Part shown: positions 21,213 through 30,823 of the stretch, in pieces
Layout: every line of letters starts with the position of its first letter
Numbering within the stretch: position 1 is the stretch's first letter
Assembly: GCA_026645945.1 (NCBI GenBank)
Contig: JAPKMO010000027.1
Coordinates: 1-42,477, forward strand
Length of the DNA stretch: 42,477 nt
Origin: Anaerolineae bacterium
GTDB lineage: Bacteria > Chloroflexota > Anaerolineae > Aggregatilineales > Phototrophicaceae
Direction: 5' to 3'
Notes under the pieces: model-generated
What the model saw: the letters and a program-made list of their open reading frames with translations, nothing else
The model's database searches: none
What the model was told of the DNA's origin: nothing
Made by a program: the position numbers and the translations under genes

Positions 21213-23234
21213 TTGTCGAGCCGCACCAGTTATGCTCTGGCGGTAGGCCTGCTGCTGCTGGCCGCCGTCCTGCGGATGTGGACTTTATCCGCCCTGCCGC
21301 CGGGGCTGCACGACGAAGAAATCACCGACATCCGCGTGGCCGAAACCGTCCGCCAGGGGATCATCGAAGTTTTTTATGACCTGGGCGATGGCGAGGGGCG
21401 CGAAGGTCTGTACCATATCCTGCTGGCCGCCATCACCAGCTTCACCGGCAGGGGACTGCTCGGTTATCAGATCGTCTCGGTCTGGGTCAGCCTGCTGACG
21501 CTGGCGCTGCTCTATGCGCTGGCGGCTCGCTTGTTTGGCCCGCTGGCCGGCGTGGCGGCGCTGGCGCTGCTGGTCGTCAACCTGTGGACGACCCTGCTGG
21601 GGCGCAGCATCGGGCGGGAAATACTGCTGCCGCTGCTGGCGACGGGCATTCTGCTGACGCTGGCGCGGGTTTTTGGCATGTTCCGGCACGGTCGCCCACG
21701 CCCGCCCGCCACCACCCCTTTCGCCGCCCTGGGGCTGCTGCTCGGCCTGGGGTTTTACGTCCATCCGGTTCACTTCCTGCTCGTCCTGGCGAGCATGGCG
21801 TTTATCGTCTATATGGTTCGCGCGCGGCGGCGGGTATCGCGGCGCGCCCTGGGGTATCTGGGGTTCGGTCTGCTGGTGATGATTATTTTCGCCACCCCGT
21901 ACCTCATTTCCAGCCTGCGCCTGCCGCAGCTCAGCGGGGCGGGGCGGCTGCTGGGCGATTATACCATCCCGCAAAATCCGCCCCTGCGCGCCATCGGCGA
22001 AAGCCTGGGTGGGCTGTTTTTTAGCGGCGACTCTGATCCGGCGCATAATCTACCCAATCGCCCGCTGTTCGATCTGGTCAGCGGCGCGCTGCTGCTGGTC
22101 GGCCTGTTGGCGGCACTGCGGAACGGGCGGCAGCCGCGTTATTTTCTGCCGGTCATCTTCACGCTCGTCCTGTCCCCGGCAGCCATCCTATCGCTTAACA
22201 CGCCCGATTTCCAGGCCATGACCGGCCTGCTGCCGCTGCTGGCGCTTTTTTTCGGCCTGGGCGTCAGCACACTTTATCACAGCCTGCCAGCGGCCAGCCG
22301 CCGCCTGATGGCCGCCGGGCTGCTGGCGCTGCTGGCTTTTAACCTATTCTGGGTAGGGCGTGACCTGTTCCAGTTCTGGCCGAACCTGGAAGCAGTTCAG
22401 ACGGTTTATCACAGCCGCATCGGTCAGTTAGCCCGCTACCTGGATACAACGGCGGATGATCTGCCCACGCTCATCTGCGACACGCCCGCTCCGGCCTCGG
22501 GGCGCGGGCTGGGCAGCACCGATCTGCTGCTGCTGATGATGAACCGCAAGCAGGCCCCGCTGCGTTACGCCGACTGCGGAACCGGCCTAGTGCTGATGGA
22601 CGGCGGCGCGCGCCAGCAGATTGTTTTTGCCGACGCGCAGATGCTTCATGGGATGCATCCATACCTGCGGCGCTGGATTGAACGCGGCATTTTGCTTGAC
22701 CAGCCCGGTTTACCGGCCAGCGCGGTTGTCGAAATTAACGTCGAGCGCGAGCTGGCCGATACCATCGGGCGCTTTATCACCACCGCCCCGGTCGGTTATG
22801 CGCCAGAAGCGCCGGGGGCTTCCGGCGCGGCAACCGCGCCGATTCGTTTTGGCGGCAACATCACCTTCCTGGGTTACGAGCGCGAGCCGACCGAGATGTA
22901 CGTGCCGGGGGGCATACTCACCTTCATCACCTATTGGCGCGCGGATGGCCCGATTCCACCCAATTTGCGCCTGTTCACTCATGTGCTGTCTGACCCGGCT
23001 TCGATAGCCGCCCAGACCGATACCATTAGCGTCAACGTCGGCTCGCTGCGCAACCGCGACGTGTTGATTCAGGTCACGTTTGTGCCGCTCCCGGCCTCCA
23101 TACCGGGCGGTATTTACAATATCTCCATCGGCGCGTATGATGCTACCAACAACGTGCGTATGGGCGTGCTGGACGACGAGCAGCAGCGCGGTACGCGCCT
23201 GTTCGTGGGGCAAATTTCGGTGGCGCGCAGGTAG
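21213..23234 (+). CDS. GT-C fold (ArnT/PMT-like) membrane glycosyltransferase
   Basis: 673 residues. The start is TTG at 21213 with AGGGGG 6 bases upstream; the nearby ATG is out of frame. About ten or more membrane helices fill residues 5-410. The first loop has LPPGLHDEEITDIRVAET, where an Asp-Glu pair matches the catalytic acidic motif of GT-C enzymes that use polyprenyl-phosphate sugars. A soluble C-terminal domain (about 430-673) includes an Ig/beta-sandwich-like stretch (GGNITFLGYEREPTEMYVPGGILTFITYWRADGPI). It probably transfers a sugar to a protein or lipid on the outer face. It follows the glycosidase-like cluster on the same strand and precedes RNase Z by 7 bases. Donor and acceptor are unknown. 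Confidence 0.82.
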   Translation: MSSRTSYALAVGLLLLAAVLRMWTLSALPPGLHDEEITDIRVAETVRQGIIEVFYDLGDGEGREGLYHILLAAITSFTGRGLLGYQIVSVWVSLLTLALLYALAARLFGPLAGVAALALLVVNLWTTLLGRSIGREILLPLLATGILLTLARVFGMFRHGRPRPPATTPFAALGLLLGLGFYVHPVHFLLVLASMAFIVYMVRARRRVSRRALGYLGFGLLVMIIFATPYLISSLRLPQLSGAGRLLGDYTIPQNPPLRAIGESLGGLFFSGDSDPAHNLPNRPLFDLVSGALLLVGLLAALRNGRQPRYFLPVIFTLVLSPAAILSLNTPDFQAMTGLLPLLALFFGLGVSTLYHSLPAASRRLMAAGLLALLAFNLFWVGRDLFQFWPNLEAVQTVYHSRIGQLARYLDTTADDLPTLICDTPAPASGRGLGSTDLLLLMMNRKQAPLRYADCGTGLVLMDGGARQQIVFADAQMLHGMHPYLRRWIERGILLDQPGLPASAVVEINVERELADTIGRFITTAPVGYAPEAPGASGAATAPIRFGGNITFLGYEREPTEMYVPGGILTFITYWRADGPIPPNLRLFTHVLSDPASIAAQTDTISVNVGSLRNRDVLIQVTFVPLPASIPGGIYNISIGAYDATNNVRMGVLDDEQQRGTRLFVGQISVARR

Positions 23235-23241
23235 CCTGAAT

Positions 23242-24243
23242 ATGTTTGAAATCGTCTTTCTCGGCACATCGGCCTCCGCGCCGTCCATCCATCGCGGAAT
23301 GCCCGCCCAGATCGTCCTGGCCGGTGAATACCGGTTTCTGGTAGACTGCGGCGAAGGCACGCAGCGGCAGATTCTCCGCAGCGGCGTGGGCTTTAAACGC
23401 CTCAACCGCATCCTGCTCACGCACGCTCACCTCGACCATATCCTGGGCCTGGGCGGGCTGGTATCCACCTTCGCCCATTGGGAAAGCATCGAAGAAATCG
23501 AAATCTGGGGCGGCAAAAACACCCTCGACCGGGTGCAGGCGCTGCTGTACGGCGTCGTGCTGGATTACGACCGCCTGCCGATGAAAATTCACCTGATGGA
23601 CATCCAACCGGGTTTGCTGCTGGACGCCCGCGATTTTTCGGTCAGCGCCTTTCCGGTTACGCACCGGGGCAGCGGCAACTTCGGTTTTATCTTTCAGGAA
23701 AAGTCCCGGCGGCCCTTCCTAGCCGAAAAGGCCGAGGCGTTGGGCGTGCCTGCCGGCCCGGAGCGCAGCCAGCTCGTGCGCGGCGAAACCATCACCCTGA
23801 CCGATGGCCGCCGCGTCGGCCCGGATATGGTGTTGGGGGAAACGCTGCGCGGCGTCAAACTGGTGCATATCGGAGACATCGCCCGCACCGACAATATCCG
23901 CGATTACGTGGCCGAGGCCGATGCGCTGGTGATCGAGGCCACGTTTTTACAGGCCGATGCCGACACCGCCCACGACTTCGGCCACCTGACCGCCCGCCAA
24001 GCGGCGGCGCTGGCGCTGGAAACCGGCGTCAAAACCCTGCTGCTGACGCACATTTCCCGCCGCTACCGCGAACGCGATGTCATCGAAGAGGCGCGGCAGA
24101 TTTTCCCCAATACGTTCGTCGCCCGCGACCTGGATCATTTCGCCATCCGGCGCGACCAGCCGGTCGAAAAACGCTTATCCCGACCGGCAGCCGACCCGGC
24201 GCAGCGAGATGAGCCGGTAATATTCACCGAGGATAACGCCTGA
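23242..24243 (+). CDS. rnz: Ribonuclease Z
   Basis: A 333-residue metallo-beta-lactamase-fold endonuclease that matures tRNA 3' ends. The start is ATG 23242 (FEIVFLGTSASAPS is the usual RNase Z N-terminus). A longer frame begins inside the upstream gene and is rejected. Zinc ligands are in LLTHAHLDH (His61, His63, Asp65, His66), with further ligands in PVTHRGSG, HIGDIARTDN and LTHISRRY, and the exosite/FGHLTARQAA region before the end. The C-terminal 30 residues (RRDQPVEKRLSRPAADPAQRDE) form a hydrophilic tail beyond the core. It is 7 bases from the glycosyltransferase gene and convergent with the histidine kinase. Confidence 0.95.
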   Translation: MFEIVFLGTSASAPSIHRGMPAQIVLAGEYRFLVDCGEGTQRQILRSGVGFKRLNRILLTHAHLDHILGLGGLVSTFAHWESIEEIEIWGGKNTLDRVQALLYGVVLDYDRLPMKIHLMDIQPGLLLDARDFSVSAFPVTHRGSGNFGFIFQEKSRRPFLAEKAEALGVPAGPERSQLVRGETITLTDGRRVGPDMVLGETLRGVKLVHIGDIARTDNIRDYVAEADALVIEATFLQADADTAHDFGHLTARQAAALALETGVKTLLLTHISRRYRERDVIEEARQIFPNTFVARDLDHFAIRRDQPVEKRLSRPAADPAQRDEPVIFTEDNA

Positions 24244-24272
24244 GGCCCTCGGAGACGGGCTGGCGGCGGGTA

Positions 24273-27026
24273 TTAAACGTTCAGCGGCAGGGTGATGCGG
24301 AAGGTCGCGCCCGCGTCCGGCTGGCTTTCCACCGTGACCTGCCCGCCGTGCGATTCCACTACCAGTTTAACGATAGTCAGCCCGATGCCAACCCCGCCGG
24401 AAGCCGTCCCTCTGGCCGGATCAGCGCGGTAAAACAGGTCGAATACACGCGGCAGGTCGTCGGCACTGATCCCGATTCCGGTATCGCTGATCTCGATCAT
24501 CGCCTTGCCATCAAATGGCGCGGTTTTGACGGCCACGCTCCCGCCTTGCGGCGTGTAGTTGATGGCGTTCACTAGCAGATGCCTGACTGCCTGATGCAGC
24601 GCCTGGCCGTCGGCGGTGATCGGCGATAAATCGGCGGCGGGGTCAAAAGTCAGGCTCAGGTGTTTGCGTTCGGCCAGCGGCGTTTGTTCGTTCACCAGCT
24701 CGCCAATGATTTCATTGAGATCGCACAGGCCGCGTTTTGCCGTCACCATGCCGGCGATCATGCTCAGGTTATCAAGCTGGTCGCTGATGCGGGTGATCTG
24801 CTCCTGGATGTTGTGCATCTTTCGCTGCACCCGCTGGAGCATACCGGGTTCCAGCGACCGCTCGATGAGATAGCGCGAGGTTTCAATGACCGACAGCGAC
24901 GTGCGGAAGTCGTGGGAAATCGCCTGTACGAACTGGTTAACCAGCGCCAGCCGCTCGCGCTCCACCGCCAGTTTAAGCTGTTTTTCCTGCATCTGTCTGG
25001 TTTCGGTCACGTCCTGGGCCATCACCATGCCGCCGATCACCTGGCCGTTTTCGTCGCGCACCGGCAGTGTATGGACAACATAACAGCGTTCGTCATACTC
25101 GACCTCTACGATGGTGGTTTCGCCGGCCAGGGCGGCCCGCAGCACCGGTTCGTCACGCTCGTAAATCTCCGGCGGGAAAATATCGCGCAGCCGTTTGCCC
25201 TCAAAGGTCTGTTCGTTTAATCCCACCTGCGCCAGGCCCTGTCCGCCGACCACCGTATATCGCAGGTCGTGGTCAAACAATGCCACCATGCCGTTGGGGA
25301 AGTTCTGCACCAGTGTGCGATAGCGTTCTTCGCTGCGGCGCAGGGCGGCTTCGGCCTGTTTGCGCTCTGTGATGTCCCGGTCAATGCCCAACAGCAATTC
25401 CTTTCCGCCCACATTTAATACTGTGTTCATCACCTCGATGGGGAAAATCGTGCCGTCTTTGCGGCGGTGCAGGAATTCAAACCGGTACGAGCCAAACTTC
25501 CGCGCCTTCTCGATATTCGCAAGGGTAGCTGTCTCGCCGGTCGCGTTAACCATACTGATCGGCTGCCCGATCAATTCTTCACGGGTATAACCGTTCATCT
25601 GGCAGGCCGCCGGGTTGCAGTCCACGATGCGCCCGCTGTCCGGCTCCATGATGAAAATGGCATCTGCCGAATATTCAAAGATGGCGCGGAGACGCTCCTC
25701 AACCTGCTTTTGCCGCGTCGTATCCTGGGCGACGGCCAGCCCGGCGATTACCTCACCCCGGTCATTTTTAACCGGCACGACCTGTATCCGGTACGAGCGC
25801 GTAGCATAATCAAGGTCAAATGTCTGCGGCGTCCCCGCCAGGGCCGCGCGATACATCGGGTCTAGCTGCTCGGCCACCTCCGGTTCCACAGCTTCCCAGA
25901 TGGTTTTGCCTTCCAGCATATCCCGCGCCAGCCCGATATTCGGCAAACCCTGGCCGTCAACGATCTGGTAGCGCAGGTCATGGTCGAACAGCAGAACAAT
26001 TCCATCAGGGAAGTTATGAATCAGCGTGCGGTAGAGTTCCTCGCTGCGGCGCAGGGCATCTTCCATCTGCCGGCGCTCCTCGATCAACCGGCCAATGCCG
26101 AAGACGCCCGCGACCACCCCGTCCTGGAAAAGCGGCATGGCGTTAAACTCGGCCCACAGATAAGCCCCGGCTTTCGTCCGCACGCGCACCTGAAACAGGT
26201 CGGGCGTTTTCCCAGCTAAAAGCTGCTCAAACGCCAGCATGGCCGCCGGCAGATCATCAGGATGGATAAAATCGGTGAATGGCCGTCCGATCATTTCGTC
26301 TTTCGACCACCCGCCCAATGCCTCAGCCACCAGATTCAGTGATACGATCTCTCCACCGCGGGAAAGTGTGTATACCAGGTCACGGGCGGACTCGACCAGT
26401 TCCTGGTAGCGGGCCTCGCTCTGGCGCAGCGCCTCGCGGCGGGATTTTTCCAGCCGGATATGATACAGCCGGACGAGCAGGTACGTCGTCCCGGCGACCA
26501 GGTTAAACTGGAGCGGAGACAGCAGCAGCTTAAAAGTTATGCCCGGTACGAACAGCAGCAGCAGCATCCCGATCATCTGCGCGGCCAGCAGCGCCGCCGC
26601 CGTCCGCAGGTCAAAAAACAGGCTGGCAAATACCCAGGCCACCACCAGATAATCGAGAACATTTATATTCCCGGCGCGCTGCGAAACGATGATGGCCTGA
26701 GTAAAAATCGCTGCCCAGCCAAAAGCGATCAGCAGCCCGGCAGCCAGCCGGCAGCGCCCAGCACGACTCAGCCGCGTCAACGCCAGCAAGACTATTACGG
26801 TCAGTCCCGTGAAGGCCGCGTCGGATGCCCGCCAGGATGCATTCTGGTTGACCACCAGCAGCACCGGCACGCAGGCCGCAAAAATGCCGGTCAGCGCCAG
26901 CAGCAGGCCGGTCAATACCCGGGACTGCTGCTCCACTCCGGTGGGCGTGCCAGGCGCGGGCCGGACAAGATTATCCCACCATCTGGCAAGACGATGAACA
27001 GGTTTGGTTTGAACGGGCGAAGTCAT
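24273..27026 (-). CDS. Four-PAS membrane sensor histidine kinase
   Basis: 917 residues: an N-terminal module of about six membrane helices (about 38-190), a short coiled segment, then four PAS domains (about 203-325, 330-450, 452-570, 575-690), a HisKA dimerization domain and a HATPase domain. PAS2 and PAS4 are alike ([16 protein letters not shown] and [16 protein letters not shown]). PAS1 and PAS3 are of other types. The phosphorylated residue is His705 in [12 protein letters not shown], where the usual Glu after His is Asp. The N box is [10 protein letters not shown]1 DTGIGI and G2 [10 protein letters not shown]. No response regulator lies nearby, so it is an orphan. The ligand is unknown. 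The 299 bases upstream are mostly repeats. Confidence 0.93.
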   Translation of the reverse strand: MTSPVQTKPVHRLARWWDNLVRPAPGTPTGVEQQSRVLTGLLLALTGIFAACVPVLLVVNQNASWRASDAAFTGLTVIVLLALTRLSRAGRCRLAAGLLIAFGWAAIFTQAIIVSQRAGNINVLDYLVVAWVFASLFFDLRTAAALLAAQMIGMLLLLFVPGITFKLLLSPLQFNLVAGTTYLLVRLYHIRLEKSRREALRQSEARYQELVESARDLVYTLSRGGEIVSLNLVAEALGGWSKDEMIGRPFTDFIHPDDLPAAMLAFEQLLAGKTPDLFQVRVRTKAGAYLWAEFNAMPLFQDGVVAGVFGIGRLIEERRQMEDALRRSEELYRTLIHNFPDGIVLLFDHDLRYQIVDGQGLPNIGLARDMLEGKTIWEAVEPEVAEQLDPMYRAALAGTPQTFDLDYATRSYRIQVVPVKNDRGEVIAGLAVAQDTTRQKQVEERLRAIFEYSADAIFIMEPDSGRIVDCNPAACQMNGYTREELIGQPISMVNATGETATLANIEKARKFGSYRFEFLHRRKDGTIFPIEVMNTVLNVGGKELLLGIDRDITERKQAEAALRRSEERYRTLVQNFPNGMVALFDHDLRYTVVGGQGLAQVGLNEQTFEGKRLRDIFPPEIYERDEPVLRAALAGETTIVEVEYDERCYVVHTLPVRDENGQVIGGMVMAQDVTETRQMQEKQLKLAVERERLALVNQFVQAISHDFRTSLSVIETSRYLIERSLEPGMLQRVQRKMHNIQEQITRISDQLDNLSMIAGMVTAKRGLCDLNEIIGELVNEQTPLAERKHLSLTFDPAADLSPITADGQALHQAVRHLLVNAINYTPQGGSVAVKTAPFDGKAMIEISDTGIGISADDLPRVFDLFYRADPARGTASGGVGIGLTIVKLVVESHGGQVTVESQPDAGATFRITLPLNV

Positions 27027-27096
27027 AATACAAGCCGATCAACCCAGCTTGACGGTTGAACCTATTTTAAGGTTTAAACTGCTCCGATATACCTTT

Positions 27097-27174
27097 ACCT
27101 TGATTGCTCGTTCCGTTGTGAACCTTCCCCACCCCTATATCCCCTCCCCTCAGAGGGCATGTGTCCCCGTTCGG
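27097..27174 (+). repeat. Dispersed repeat, copy 1 (about 78 bp)
   Basis: This stretch (ACCTTGATTGC... to GTCCCCGTTCGG) recurs in inverted orientation at 33893-33970 with a few differences. The rest of the gap 27027-27325 is pyrimidine/purine-biased (CCCCTCTCC, GGGAGGGGGC), resembling 4770-4816, and has no gene. Confidence 0.8.
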
Positions 27175-27325
27175 GTCGCCACTTTGTAGGGATGGGACTT
27201 AGAAGCCTGTTATGACCCGTTTTTAACCCCCTCTCCAAGATTTAGGGAGGGGGCAGGGGGAGGGGACTAGCAATCACCGTACCTTTACTTTGTTTTGAAC
27301 GCGACCTGGCAGCCCGGTTCAGGCA

Positions 27326-28759
27326 TCAGGACAGCAGAGTCAGCCCTTCGCCGTAGACCACGCCCGGCTGGATGACCACCGGCGCGCGTGTGTCCGGCGC
27401 GGCGATCAGGTCATAGGTGGTCGCCCCGGTGATACGCACCGGCACGATTTCCCCGACCGGCAGTTCGCCTTCCACCAACACGTAACCGTCAATCTCCGGC
27501 GCGTCGCGGTAGCTGCGCCCCAGGCTGATGAGGTCGCCGGTCGGCTGGCCGTTTTCGTCCTCGCCGGCGCCAAAACCTTCAACCAGCACCTCCAGCGTCT
27601 GGCCGACGAAGGCCTGATTTTTCGCCAGGCTGATGCCCTGTTGCAGTTCCATCAGCCGTTCGTAGCGGCGCTGTTTTACGGCATCATCCACATGGCCGGG
27701 CAGGGCGGCACTGGGCGTGCCGATTTCATACGAATACTGAAAAGCCCCCACGCGGTCGAACTGCAAATCGCGCACGAAACTCATCAGCCCTTCAAATTCG
27801 GCTTCGGTTTCGCCGGGATAGCCGACGATGAAGGTCGTCCGCACGCACAGGCTGGGCATCATCTCGCGCAGCTTGCCGACCGTTTCGTACACCCACTCAA
27901 TTTTGGCCGGGCGCTTCATGCGTTTGAGCGTTTCGCGGTGGCCGTGCTGGAGCGGCATATCCAGGTACGGCAAAATCTGCCGGTGTTTCGCCATCGTTTC
28001 CATCAGGCGCGGCGTGATATAACCGGGGTAGGCATACATGACGCGAATCCAGGGGATGTCCGGCGCGGCCTGCACGATTTTGTCCAGCAGATGCGCCAGA
28101 CCATCTTTCAGTCCCAGGTCGTAACCGTAATCGGTGGTGTCCTGGGCGATCAAAATCAGTTCCTTGACGCCCATCTTCTGCAAACTCACCGCTTCCTGCA
28201 CAATGGACTCGACCGGGCGGCTGACGGCAGTGCCTTTAATCTTTGGGATGGCGCAGAAGGCGCACGGGCGGCGGCAGCCGTCGGCGATTTTGAGGTAGGC
28301 GCTGGCGCCCTCTACGCTGGCGCGCAGTACGCCGCGTTCGTCCAGGCCAACTACGCCGGCATCGGTCGGCAGGTGGTAGAGCGGTTCAGGATGTTTGCGG
28401 TCACGCAGGCGGCTGATGAGGTCGAAAATGTCCATCCAGCGGCGCGTGCCGATCACGCCGTCCAGCCCCGGCACTTCCTGTACCAGATTCGCGCCGTACC
28501 GCTGCGACAGGCAGCCTGCTGCGATCACCATCTGATTTTTGCGTTTGCTGCCGGCCAAGTCGCGCAGGGCATTGATGGATTCCTGTCTGGCGGCATCAAT
28601 AAAACCGCAGGTGTTGACGATCAGCACTTCGGCCCGGTCGGGGTCGCCCACGCCGCGCATTCCATTCTGGCCGAGTACCTGCGCGATGCTTTCCGAGTCC
28701 ACCGTGTTTTTCGAGCAGCCGAGGCTGAGCAGATAGTAGGTGTTTTTGCGAGAGGCCAT
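27326..28759 (-). CDS. rimO: Ribosomal protein S12 methylthiotransferase
   Basis: 477 residues from ATG 28759, where the conserved YYLLSLGCSKNTVDSE starts. A 14-codon upstream extension runs through a palindromic repeat and is unlikely. The order is an N-terminal MTTase domain with cluster Cys (GCSKN, NTCGFID, AAGCLSQRY), then a radical SAM domain with CRRPCAFC (Cys162, Cys166, Cys169) that binds the 4Fe-4S cluster, and a C-terminal TRAM domain (VGQTLEVLVEGFG to GEIVPVRITGATTYDL). RimO adds a methylthio group to an Asp of ribosomal protein S12 in Escherichia coli. The CGFIDAA and MYAYPGYITP signatures fit RimO rather than MiaB. Confidence 0.95.
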   Translation of the reverse strand: MASRKNTYYLLSLGCSKNTVDSESIAQVLGQNGMRGVGDPDRAEVLIVNTCGFIDAARQESINALRDLAGSKRKNQMVIAAGCLSQRYGANLVQEVPGLDGVIGTRRWMDIFDLISRLRDRKHPEPLYHLPTDAGVVGLDERGVLRASVEGASAYLKIADGCRRPCAFCAIPKIKGTAVSRPVESIVQEAVSLQKMGVKELILIAQDTTDYGYDLGLKDGLAHLLDKIVQAAPDIPWIRVMYAYPGYITPRLMETMAKHRQILPYLDMPLQHGHRETLKRMKRPAKIEWVYETVGKLREMMPSLCVRTTFIVGYPGETEAEFEGLMSFVRDLQFDRVGAFQYSYEIGTPSAALPGHVDDAVKQRRYERLMELQQGISLAKNQAFVGQTLEVLVEGFGAGEDENGQPTGDLISLGRSYRDAPEIDGYVLVEGELPVGEIVPVRITGATTYDLIAAPDTRAPVVIQPGVVYGEGLTLLS

Positions 28760-28785
28760 ATCGTAAAACCGCGCTCCAAAATCCA

Positions 28786-28812
28786 TAGGGGAGGGTTTCA
28801 AACCCTCCCCTA
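28786..28812. repeat. Near-perfect palindrome upstream of rimO
   Basis: TAGGGGAGGGTTT (28786-28798) and AAACCCTCCCCTA (28800-28812) are 13-bp arms around a single base. It lies between the cyclase-family gene and rimO, both on the minus strand. It may be a repeat or a hairpin that shields the transcript. Confidence 0.8.
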
Positions 28813-28864
28813 CAAGGTCGAATTATGTTTAATTCTATCTGAAAAATGCCGCAAAAGGCAGGGG

Positions 28865-29527
28865 CTACTCCGCCAGCGCGAAGGCGCGCACCGGGAATGT
28901 GCCGAAGTTTTTGACCTTCACCGGCACGGCGTAAAACTTAAACGGCGCGCCGTCAGGGATGGCTTCCAGATTACACATATGCTCGACGATCAGGATGCCT
29001 TCGCGCAGCAGAATGCTGTGAACCGGGCGGCGGCCATCTGCCGTATCGTCAATGTTGTAGGAGTCAATGCCCACCAGCGCCGCGCCGCCGGCTTTAAGCG
29101 CGCTGGCGGCGGCTTCGGTCAGGTAGCTGTGGCCTTCAAAATACCGGTCGGTCTTCCAGTGGCGCGACCAGCCAGTTTGCACCAGCACCGCTTTGCCGCG
29201 CACATCCAGCCCGGAAAAGCAGTCCGCGTCAATCGCCCGCCCATGATCGGGCGGCACGCGCACCAGCAGGCCGTCCAGGTGCGCCAGGTTTTCCAGCCGC
29301 AGTTCGGAAAGGTCGTCGCCGTCGGCATAACGATGAAACGGCGAGTCCAGGTACGTGCCGGTGTTGGCGACCATTTCGATTTTGCCGATGTGAAATTCTG
29401 TGCCTTCGGCATAGTGGGCGCGCGATGCCTCGCGGCTGAGGTAATCGCAGATGATGGGCGCGGGCAGCCCTTTGTAGGTGATGAGGCCGTCTTCAACCGT
29501 ATGGCTGAGGTCAATCAATACAGCCAT
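28865..29527 (-). CDS. Cyclase-family (kynurenine formamidase-like) hydrolase
   Basis: 220 residues from ATG 29527 (AVLIDLSHTVEDGLITYKGLP is the family's usual start). A longer frame runs into the upstream gene. Cyclase-family enzymes are metal-dependent amidohydrolases, best known from bacterial kynurenine formamidase, whose metal motif is HxGTHxDxP. Here it reads ANTGTYLDSPFHRYADG: the first His and the second motif His are replaced by Asn and Tyr, while Asp and the later His remain, so it is an atypical subgroup. GIDSYNIDD and LIVEHMCNLEAIP match the C-terminal part. It begins one base after the Uma2-family stop, so the two are coupled. The substrate is not inferable. Confidence 0.85.
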   Translation of the reverse strand: MAVLIDLSHTVEDGLITYKGLPAPIICDYLSREASRAHYAEGTEFHIGKIEMVANTGTYLDSPFHRYADGDDLSELRLENLAHLDGLLVRVPPDHGRAIDADCFSGLDVRGKAVLVQTGWSRHWKTDRYFEGHSYLTEAAASALKAGGAALVGIDSYNIDDTADGRRPVHSILLREGILIVEHMCNLEAIPDGAPFKFYAVPVKVKNFGTFPVRAFALAE

Positions 29528-29528
29528 T

Positions 29529-30101
29529 TTAACCGCTTCGTTTGGTGATAAACAGGCTCGACGCCGGCAGCGAAAAACCGGGCAGCACATCGTAGCCTTC
29601 AATCATATCTTCGATGGTCAGGATTTCAGACGGCACATTGGGACGGTAGACTTCCACGATCTTCGGGCGCGGGAACACCAGCCACACCAGCCGCACGCCG
29701 TTGGATACATACCAGCGGGCTTTCTCGCGCAGGTCGTCGTAGTTTTCGTCCGGCGACCGCACCTCGACAATCACGTCCGGCGCGCGCGGGGCAGCCCCTT
29801 TGATGGTGATCGGCACATCCGGGTCAATAATCATGGACGCATCCGGCTGGCGCGTATTACGCAGATTACCCGGCACGCGAAAGCGGCTTTCAGGGCCGGG
29901 CATACCGATGCCATGTTTCAGAGCATAATCCGTCAGATGATAAAGAATCATGTTAACAAGCAGGGCATGTTCTTCGGTGGGCATTGCTTTCTTCACAATC
30001 GCGCCGTCAATCAGTTCAAAGTGGCGGTCGCGGTTTTCCGGCCTGGCGATGAAGTCCTCAAATTCATCCACCGTGTAGGTTTTTTCCGTCGGCAGCGCCA
30101 T
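29529..30101 (-). CDS. Uma2-family putative endonuclease
   Basis: 190 residues of the Uma2 (DUF820) family, a PD-(D/E)xK-like nuclease fold abundant in Cyanobacteria and Chloroflexota. Visible parts are YTVDEFEDFIARPENRDRHFELIDGAIVKK, the RQPDASMIIDPD strand (acidic Asp), DVIVEVRSPDENYDDLREKARWYVSNGVRLVWLVFP with Glu-x-x-Ser-Pro and the Lys, and KIVEVYRP. The catalytic Asp, Glu and Lys pattern is therefore present. Family members are often multicopy and of unknown biological role. It overlaps no gene upstream. A TATAAT on the minus strand lies near 30133-30138. It is coupled to the cyclase-family gene downstream. Confidence 0.9.
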   Translation of the reverse strand: MALPTEKTYTVDEFEDFIARPENRDRHFELIDGAIVKKAMPTEEHALLVNMILYHLTDYALKHGIGMPGPESRFRVPGNLRNTRQPDASMIIDPDVPITIKGAAPRAPDVIVEVRSPDENYDDLREKARWYVSNGVRLVWLVFPRPKIVEVYRPNVPSEILTIEDMIEGYDVLPGFSLPASSLFITKRSG

Positions 30102-30183
30102 ATCATTTACCTCACTACCTCATGTTCTACCCGCATTATACCGCGATGCTTTCACTCAGCACTCAGTACCCGGCACTCAGCAT

Positions 30184-30765
30184 TTACCCTTCTCCCTGGC
30201 GCGGGTTGTAGACAAAACTGCCGCTGGCGGCGAAGTCCCGGTAGACCTTCAGCGCCTCATCGGTTAAGACATTGTTGACCAGTTCGATGCCGCGTTTCGC
30301 CAGTTCCTTGTCCCATTCGGGATGAATCGGCCCTTCGTCAAAGCCGGTGATCTGCTCCAGTTCCGGGCCGCTGCCGGCGATCACCAGCGAGCGCACGCCC
30401 GACCATAACGTCGCGCCATAACACATAGCGCAGGGCCGCCAGTTGACGACCAATTGGTGAGCAGGAAGCCCCGGCGCGCCTAAATCCCACGTCCCCAGAA
30501 TTTTTTGAGCCAGCGAAAGCGTCATCACTTCGGCGTGGGCGGAGGAACAGTTATGCGCCATCACCCGGTTGACGCCGATCACGACCGGCCTGCCCGTGTC
30601 GCGCTCGAACACCCCGGCGGCGAACGGGCCGCCGGTGCGATTTTCAAAATTCAGGCGCGAAAATCGGACGACCGCCGCCATACGCTCTTCCAACGTGGGC
30701 AGATATTCCGGCAGGCGGCGGTTTTCCTCGACTGCCCAATCCGGCAGTGACAGCGTAAATTCCAT
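30184..30765 (-). CDS. Nucleoside deaminase (cytidine/deoxycytidylate deaminase fold)
   Basis: 193 residues from ATG 30765, 6 bases after AAAGGA. An upstream ATG at 30786 lacks a site. The zinc motif is complete: CSSAHAEVMTL (His ligand and catalytic Glu) and VNWRPCAMCYGATLW (two Cys ligands). An N-terminal helix region (EENRRLPEYLPTLEERMAAVVRFSR) and ENRTGGPFAAGVFE match the guanine-deaminase/nucleoside deaminase branch. The PCAMCYGA stretch resembles that of guanine deaminases, but the substrate is not certain. The C-terminus (EALKVYRDFAASGSFVYNP) resembles that branch too. It lies between the PHP gene and the Uma2-family gene on the same strand, without overlap. Confidence 0.9.
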   Translation of the reverse strand: MEFTLSLPDWAVEENRRLPEYLPTLEERMAAVVRFSRLNFENRTGGPFAAGVFERDTGRPVVIGVNRVMAHNCSSAHAEVMTLSLAQKILGTWDLGAPGLPAHQLVVNWRPCAMCYGATLWSGVRSLVIAGSGPELEQITGFDEGPIHPEWDKELAKRGIELVNNVLTDEALKVYRDFAASGSFVYNPRQGEG

Positions 30766-30823
30766 CATGCGTCCTTTCTGATTCATTTGCCTTCACTTCA
30801 AACAAGCCCTGCTTTGTACAGGA

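Noticed and set aside
23080-23241. Longer RNase Z start at 23080
   Set aside because: This would overlap the glycosyltransferase gene by 155 bases, and the canonical RNase Z N-terminus begins at 23242.
27641-29548. 635-residue plus-strand ORF
   Set aside because: It lies antisense to rimO and the cyclase-family gene, which are confidently assigned. Its composition (His/Arg/Gln-rich) is typical of a shadow frame in GC-rich DNA.
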